NCBI GenBank assembly: GCA_963592435.1
Contig: CAVAWT010000046.1
Coordinates: 1 to 9,355, forward strand
DNA: 9,355 nt
Direction: 5' to 3'
Source of the DNA: Phoenicibacter sp963592435
GTDB taxonomy: Bacteria; Actinomycetota; Coriobacteriia; Coriobacteriales; Eggerthellaceae
Shown: positions 6,366-9,355 of the stretch, in pieces
Numbering within the stretch: position 1 is the stretch's first letter
Layout: each line of letters begins with the position of its first letter
Translations under genes and position numbers: made by a program
The notes under the pieces: model-generated
What the model saw: the letters and a program-made list of their open reading frames with translations, nothing else
The model's database searches: none
Told to the model about the DNA's origin: nothing

Positions 6366-6563
6366 TTAGAGTAGACCATGTAATTGGCATAAACTCGTAA
6401 TTATCCCTAAAATAGCAAGCGAAAAAGTTGATAATTGAATAAATTTGCCATAATAACCAAAAACCTCTGAAAAGCCATTTGTTGTGTTAATAGAGAACAA
6501 AACAGCAAATGAAAAGCCAAATACTTGTTGTATCCTTATAGCGGTTTCTAAACTCAATATCAT
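6366..6563 (-). CDS. 65-aa hydrophobic membrane peptide
   Basis: This is a 65-residue protein with two likely membrane segments, at about 12-30 and 40-60, separated by a short polar loop, and few charged residues. A clear AAAAAGGAG site 7 bases before the ATG and the tight spacing to both neighbours show that it is a real gene. I recognise no family. It directly precedes the secreted nuclease gene. Two-TM peptides of this size include holins, toxins, immunity proteins and secretion helpers. Nothing here picks one. Confidence 0.65.
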   Translation of the reverse strand: MILSLETAIRIQQVFGFSFAVLFSINTTNGFSEVFGYYGKFIQLSTFSLAILGIITSLCQLHGLL

Positions 6564-6586
6564 TAGTTTTCTCCTTTTTAGATTGC

Positions 6587-6967
6587 TTATTTAATCTTGC
6601 GAGATCGAACTTTGTTCGTAAATTTATTTTTCTTTTCGTCAATGTGATCAGACATAATAAAATAAGCGGTTAGCATTGTTGGAACTAAAGCAAGACTTTT
6701 AATAAAAGATTGATTGAATTTAAAACTTATGTTATATCCATGTCTGATGCGCTTTCCATAATTATTGGCTTCAAGCATTTGAAAAGCAAACATAATTGTT
6801 TTATCGGATATTCCAGAACGTCTTGCTATCGTTTGAAGTCTGCAATCTTCAATAAATCCTTCATTATCCATGTTATCTATAAGATAGACAATGACATTTG
6901 CAAGCGATACATTTTTTGTTTTTAAAAGGTTTTTAAAGATCGTTTTTGGATCGTATGAGCTACACAT
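6587..6967 (-). CDS. RepL-like winged-helix protein (possible replication initiator)
   Basis: The protein has 126 residues from the chosen start. That ATG has a GGAG site 7 bases upstream, inside the last codons of parA. A longer frame to 7012 would need a start inside parA without such a site. Residues 20-85 form a winged helix: ANVIVYLIDNMDNEG, then LQTIARRSGISDKTIMFAFQMLEANNY as helix-turn-helix, then a basic wing. This pattern (a helix with DNMD, 'IA..(S/T)GIS.KT', then 'LE..N') resembles the RepL plasmid replication proteins of Bacillota. The C-terminus is basic. It could equally be a DNA-binding partner of ParA or an operon regulator. No other candidate replication initiator is present in the window. 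Confidence 0.65.
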   Translation of the reverse strand: MCSSYDPKTIFKNLLKTKNVSLANVIVYLIDNMDNEGFIEDCRLQTIARRSGISDKTIMFAFQMLEANNYGKRIRHGYNISFKFNQSFIKSLALVPTMLTAYFIMSDHIDEKKNKFTNKVRSRKIK

Positions 6968-6968
6968 T

Positions 6969-7739
6969 TTAATTCTCCAAAAATTCTTCGATAAATTTTT
7001 TATAATCCGCAACTGGTCTTGGCTCTGGCTTTAAGTCTAATAAAGACATTGAATAAGTTGTTGCCAATGTCATGTCTACTGAAGTATGAACACGAGTTTT
7101 AAAAAGTGGAACATTGAGGGTCTTTGTTAATTCGTGTGTTACTTCTGCTATTGCATTATCAGAAATAAAACGTTCATCAAATTTGGTTAAAAGTATTCCT
7201 GCTACTTTTATGTTCGGATTATAATTTGAATCCCTTATCGCGATAATATTTTCAAAAAGTTTGTTAATTCCTTTTGTTGCAAACATTTTAGAATCTGTGG
7301 CAATGATAACGCCATCAGTTGTTGCGACATAAGCGATAATTGATAAAAGTCCTAATGATGGTGGTGTGTCGATTAAGACATAATCATACTTATTAATGAC
7401 TTGTTTTAAGTTTTTTGCAAGCGATTGTTCGCTACCAATTTTGCCTATTAGTTCAGTTTCAGCTTGTGCAAGTGTTTCATCTGCTGGAATTATGTCATAA
7501 TCATCAGCTTTTTTAATTGCATCTAAAACAGAACATTCATTTTTAATTAATTCATATAAGGTCCATTCATCATCTGTTCTAACTTTGCTCCAGTCTGTCA
7601 AGTTGCCTTGTGGATCGCAGTCAATACACAGAACTTTTTGATTATATATTCTCGATAAAATTTCTGCCATTGCTTTTACTGTGGTCGTCTTGGAGCAACC
7701 ACCTTTACGGTTTGCAATTGAGTATATTTTTGCAGTCAT
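6969..7739 (-). CDS. parA: ParA family partition ATPase
   Basis: This 256-residue protein is a Walker-type ATPase for plasmid partition. The deviant Walker A motif KGGCSKTTT sits at 12-20 with its signature Lys12 and Lys17. DCDPQGN is at 40-46, and the Walker B motif VLIDTPPSLG is at 121-130. The short length, with no N-terminal helix-turn-helix, is the small (type Ib-like) form, which usually relies on a separate DNA-binding protein for autoregulation. I chose the start at 7739 because it sits directly before the nucleotide-binding strand and has AAAGGA upstream. The frame is open back to 7901 but that part overlaps the preceding gene. No ParB of standard type follows. The winged-helix gene adjoining it and the ribbon-helix-helix gene at the operon end are the candidate partners. 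Confidence 0.92.
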   Translation of the reverse strand: MTAKIYSIANRKGGCSKTTTVKAMAEILSRIYNQKVLCIDCDPQGNLTDWSKVRTDDEWTLYELIKNECSVLDAIKKADDYDIIPADETLAQAETELIGKIGSEQSLAKNLKQVINKYDYVLIDTPPSLGLLSIIAYVATTDGVIIATDSKMFATKGINKLFENIIAIRDSNYNPNIKVAGILLTKFDERFISDNAIAEVTHELTKTLNVPLFKTRVHTSVDMTLATTYSMSLLDLKPEPRPVADYKKFIEEFLEN

Positions 7740-7773
7740 TTTAAATAAGATCCTTTCTTGTTTTTGTTTTAGA

Positions 7774-8181
7774 TTACTCAACTTCAAAATCAAGCAAAGA
7801 GCGATAGACTGAGCCATCGTCAGTATTTTCTTTATATGAAACATAAAATGTGCAATTTTTCCCAATTGCTGATCTGTATTGTGCTTCAATGGTAGGATCA
7901 ATTAAAAATTCGGTTCGTGCTTTCTGAATGTTTGTTCCATCGCGCTGAGTTTTGGTTGTGTTCCAATAGATCATTAACGTGTAATGTCCTGTTGATTGAA
8001 TGTTTTGTTTATCAACGTTTGTAATTACCCCATACTCACAATGTGCGCGAGACCAAACTTCGATATCATTTCGCGAATTTAAAATTTGTTTCACGATGTC
8101 TTTCGGTGCAACACCTGTCTTTAATGATAATTCCATTAGCGAGTCGGTTGAGATTACTTTGTTGACTTCTGAATACTGCAT
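7774..8181 (-). CDS. Unknown 135-aa protein, first gene of the maintenance operon
   Basis: The protein has 135 residues and I do not recognise it. Residues 1-35 look helical (SLMELSLKTGVAPKDIVKQI is consistent with a small DNA-binding or dimerization helix pair). Residues 45-135 are rich in beta strands with alternating hydrophobic residues. There is no signal peptide or membrane segment. A strong AAAGGAGTG ribosome binding site 7 bases upstream fixes the start. It is promoter-proximal, 34 bases before parA, so it is plausibly part of replication, partition or their control. Confidence 0.75.
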   Translation of the reverse strand: MQYSEVNKVISTDSLMELSLKTGVAPKDIVKQILNSRNDIEVWSRAHCEYGVITNVDKQNIQSTGHYTLMIYWNTTKTQRDGTNIQKARTEFLIDPTIEAQYRSAIGKNCTFYVSYKENTDDGSVYRSLLDFEVE

Positions 8182-8184
8182 AAT

Positions 8185-8199
8185 TCACTCCTTTAATCA
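8185..8199 (-). promoter_or_regulatory. Ribosome binding site of the 135-aa gene, shared 15-mer
   Basis: The coding strand reads TGATTAAAGGAGTGA, identical over 15 bases to the mobC leader (3062-3076). Confidence 0.75.
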
Positions 8200-8243
8200 T
8201 ATATATTATATAAGATATTCTATATTATATATCATATATATTA
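8196..8243. repeat. Two 13-bp direct repeats in the operon leader
   Basis: ATCATATATATTA occurs at 8196-8208 and again at 8231-8243, 35 bases apart start to start. They lie between the promoter at 8283-8312 and the first ATG. They could be an operator or a partition site for a protein of this operon. The region is extremely AT-rich, which weakens but does not remove the significance of a 13-bp match. Confidence 0.55.
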
Positions 8244-8282
8244 GAATTTAAATGAGAATTTTAAAATTTTTAATTGTTAGAA

Positions 8283-8312
8283 ATTAGAGGTTGTGGGGGT
8301 TTTTAATGTCAA
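8283..8312 (-). promoter_or_regulatory. Promoter of the maintenance operon
   Basis: A perfect TTGACA -35 box (8307-8312) and a TCTAAT -10 box (8283-8288, 5 of 6) are 18 bases apart on the minus strand. Transcription would start near 8276 and give a leader of about 95 bases that contains the 13-bp direct repeats. Confidence 0.75.
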
Positions 8313-8360
8313 AAAATAGCAATTTTAGAAACTAAAAAAGACAACATATATTTAAAATTC

Positions 8361-8380
8361 TGCACGGTTTTTTGCACGGT
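8361..8380. repeat. Tandem TGCACGGT repeats upstream of the operon promoter
   Basis: TGCACGGT occurs at 8361-8368 and 8373-8380, 12 bases apart start to start, about one helical turn and so on the same face of DNA. They are the only GC-rich words in a non-coding stretch (8313-8473) that otherwise holds just AT-rich sequence and three scattered GCAATTTT words (8319, 8395, 8450). They may be a binding site for a regulator or initiator. Confidence 0.5.
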
Positions 8381-8473
8381 CAATTTAAATTTATGCAATT
8401 TTTTAGGATTAAATTTTAATTTTTTTAGATAGTAATGCCTGTATATAAAGCAATTTTAAAAAATGAATGAAAA

Positions 8474-8500
8474 TTAATTCTTTCCGTCAAGCATAAACAT
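8474..8500 (-). pseudogene. Remnant of a toxin gene start (VapC-like), broken off after about 5 codons
   Basis: Seven bases after the antitoxin stop codon, an ATG opens a frame encoding MFMLD-GKN and then TAA. PIN-domain VapC toxins commonly begin with MxMLDTN, where the Asp is catalytic, and follow the antitoxin gene at this spacing. The match ends after the Asp codon (8486), and from there the DNA has the AT-rich character of the element to the left. With only five matching residues, this remains tentative. Confidence 0.35.
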
Positions 8501-8507
8501 GAGAAAC

Positions 8508-8744
8508 CTAGGCCCAAGCTTGAATTTCGTTTACGTCTAAAGGATGGTCTTCTGGTGATGTAAACGTTTTGTCGTCTAGCTTGCCAGCCACATCCTTCCA
8601 CCAGCCCTGAACGTCATGGCTTTTCGTTGCGTTTTCGTTTATCAGTTTTCTCGTGAAGGCAGAAAGTGACAAATTGGCTCTCCCTGCTTGTTCTTTGAGT
8701 TCAAGCATTTCGTCATCCGATAAATATAGTGAAACTTGTGGCAT
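8508..8744 (-). CDS. Ribbon-helix-helix antitoxin-like protein without its toxin
   Basis: The protein has 78 residues. Residues 1-38 form a ribbon-helix-helix (MPQVSLYLSDDEMLELKEQA, then NLSLSAFTRKLINE), and residues 45-78 form an acidic, Trp-containing tail (QGWWKDVAG to NEIQAWA) of the type that wraps a toxin. The start at 8744 has AAGGAGG 6 bases upstream. A longer open frame to 8819 lacks such a site. It resembles antitoxins of VapB or ParD type. No intact toxin gene follows: the next ATG opens only 8 codons. Its GC is higher than that of the element to the left. Confidence 0.8.
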   Translation of the reverse strand: MPQVSLYLSDDEMLELKEQAGRANLSLSAFTRKLINENATKSHDVQGWWKDVAGKLDDKTFTSPEDHPLDVNEIQAWA

Positions 8745-8765
8745 AATAAACCTCCTTCTTCTATA

Positions 8766-8784
8766 ACAAGTATACCACAAGTAT
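8766..8784. promoter_or_regulatory. Operator-like direct repeats overlapping the antitoxin promoter
   Basis: ACAAGTAT occurs at 8766-8773 and 8777-8784, 11 bases apart. Two half-sites one helical turn apart are how paired ribbon-helix-helix dimers bind. On the minus strand the same bases contain TATACT, a good -10 box, so bound antitoxin would block its own promoter. The matching -35 box is weak. Confidence 0.6.
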
Positions 8785-8843
8785 GTTCTAAAACAGGTGA
8801 ACCTAAATCCACTTCCCATTCTCGCACAAAATATGCGGCATCA

Positions 8844-8910
8844 GGGGGTCAGACCCTTTGTACGCTGGGGAAACGTAAGGGGTCAGACCCTTAGTTGCGC
8901 TATCGCGCAA
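8844..8910. repeat. REP-like palindrome cluster A
   Basis: The core palindrome GGGTCAGACCC occurs twice, at 34-base spacing (G4 starts at 8845 and 8879). The first is in a 31-bp unit (8845-8875) that recurs at 9244-9274. A second perfect hairpin, TTGCGC/GCGCAA with a 4-base loop, follows at 8895-8910. GGGTCAGACCC-type palindromes occur as dispersed intergenic repeats in many bacteria, often with Y1 (REP-associated) transposases. No such transposase is visible here. Confidence 0.75.
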
Positions 8911-8994
8911 CAGGTTTTAGGGAATAGGTAATAGGGATTAGTAAAACCCGAGCATAATTTCTAGAAATCTAAAACCTAACACCTAAAACCTAAC
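8911..8994. repeat. Telomere-like 7-bp repeats in inverted orientation
   Basis: The right arm (8969-8994) is made of 7-bp units CTAAAAC, CTAACAC, CTAAAAC, CTAAC. The left arm (8911-8939) carries related G-rich words (AGGTTTTAGGG, ATAGGTAATAGGG) on the same strand, so the two arms are imperfect inverted copies. The bases between them hold no gene. Confidence 0.65.
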
Positions 8995-9011
8995 GGGGGC
9001 TCAGACCCTTT
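8995..9011. repeat. Variant REP-like palindrome
   Basis: GGGGGCTCAGACCCTTT is a diverged copy of the GGGTCAGACCC unit with an extra C, directly after the C-rich repeat arm. Confidence 0.55.
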
Positions 9012-9061
9012 GAATTGCAGAAACACAAAATGCCTTAGCGAACTCTTGGAAATCAATGAGT

Positions 9062-9137
9062 AATTTTTATTGAATGGGTTTGAGGAGGCGTTTAAGCGAG
9101 CGAAGCGAGTGCGTTCCGACGAAATGAAATAAAAATT
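9062..9137. repeat. Inverted AATTTTTATT arms around a GCGAG-rich core
   Basis: AATTTTTATT (9062-9071) and AATAAAAATT (9128-9137) are exact reverse complements. Each is followed within a few bases on the plus strand by GAATGGGTT. The core holds two GCGAG words (GCGAGCGAAGCGAG). There is no gene here, and I see no known function. Confidence 0.5.
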
Positions 9138-9189
9138 GCGAATGGGTTGATTTACTCGTGTTCGCGTGGCGTTTTGTGTTGTGGATAAA

Positions 9190-9238
9190 TGGTGTCAGAC
9201 ACCAACCTAAAACCTAAAACCTAACACCTAAAACCTAA
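9190..9238. repeat. Palindrome TGGTGTCAGACACCA joined to 7-bp repeats
   Basis: A perfect 15-base palindrome around a central A (9190-9204) is a variant of the GTCAGAC core. It leads straight into five 7-bp units (CCTAAAA twice, CCTAACA, CCTAAAA, CCTAA; 9206-9238), in the same phase and orientation as those at 8969-8994. Confidence 0.7.
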
Positions 9239-9239
9239 T

Positions 9240-9299
9240 GGGGGGGGTCAGACCCTTTGTACGCTGGGGAAACGCATGGGGTCAGACCCTTTGTACGCT
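9240..9299. repeat. REP-like palindrome cluster B
   Basis: After a run of eight G, the 31-bp unit of cluster A recurs exactly (9244-9274) and is followed by a truncated 22-bp copy (9278-9299). The start-to-start spacing is 34 bases, the same as in cluster A, so the pair was probably copied as a block. Confidence 0.75.
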
Positions 9300-9305
9300 A
9301 GCGCT

Positions 9306-9336
9306 AAAAAAAGGCCGACCATTTCTGGCCAGCCTT
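9306..9336 (-). terminator. Rho-independent terminator of a gene beyond the right edge
   Basis: Read on the minus strand, AAGGCTGGCCA (9326-9336) and TGGTCGGCCTT (9311-9321) form an 11-bp stem with G-U pairs around a GAAA loop, followed by a T tract (9306-9312). On the plus strand the same stem has A-C mismatches, so the minus orientation is favoured. It implies a minus-strand gene to the right, outside the window. Confidence 0.75.
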
Positions 9337-9355
9337 TGTTTGTGTCAACTTTAAA

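Noticed and set aside
7740..7901. N-terminal extension of ParA by 54 codons
   Set aside because: It overlaps the end of the 135-aa gene in another frame and adds no recognisable ParA sequence. The start at 7739 has a ribosome binding site and places Walker A at the usual position.
8745..8819. Longer start for the antitoxin
   Set aside because: The extra 25 residues cross the promoter and operator repeats, and the AAGGAGG site is placed for the ATG at 8744.
8969..9238. CRISPR array or true linear telomere from the 7-bp repeats
   Set aside because: Units are contiguous 7-mers without unique spacers, are internal to the window, and have no cas or telomere resolvase genes nearby.

Overview
The window is mostly a low-GC mobilizable plasmid or plasmid-derived element. 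Its AT-rich codon use, strong AAAGGAG-type ribosome binding sites and protein families (a MobP-like relaxase with MobC, a ParA ATPase, a RepL-like winged-helix protein) point to a Bacillota host. I cannot name the genus. No type IV secretion genes, integrase or transposase are visible, so if the element moves, a helper must supply the conjugation channel.

Layout, left to right. (1) 1-120: the last codons of a plus-strand gene and its terminator. (2) 223-3055, minus strand: a mobilization operon in the order mobC, relaxase, small acidic protein. (3) 3057-3520: a non-coding block packed with abutting inverted repeats. This is the best candidate for the transfer origin, and the probable mobC promoter lies inside one of its hairpins. 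(4) 3450-8312, minus strand: one long co-directional operon of ten tightly packed or overlapping genes, with a clear promoter at 8283-8312 and a terminator at 3453-3485. Its order is unknown 135-aa protein, ParA, RepL-like winged-helix protein, 65-aa membrane peptide, secreted lipoprotein nuclease, two-TM membrane protein, DEDDh exonuclease, two small proteins (one very acidic), and a ribbon-helix-helix protein. (5) 8474-9355: DNA of different character, with higher GC. It holds a ribbon-helix-helix antitoxin gene, what looks like the first codons of its lost toxin, then about 500 bp of REP-like palindromes and 7-bp telomere-like repeats, and a terminator for a gene beyond the right edge.

How it fits together: MobC and the relaxase would nick and transfer the element at the hairpin block. 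ParA, perhaps the RepL-like protein and the ribbon-helix-helix protein would handle maintenance. The operon also carries two unrelated nucleases around a membrane protein. The lipoprotein nuclease gene is clearly richer in GC than the genes around it and looks like an acquired cargo gene. The most interesting items are the multi-hairpin block at 3140-3384, the nuclease and membrane-protein cluster inside a maintenance operon, the apparent junction at about 8486 where a toxin gene breaks off, and the repeat field at 8844-9299.
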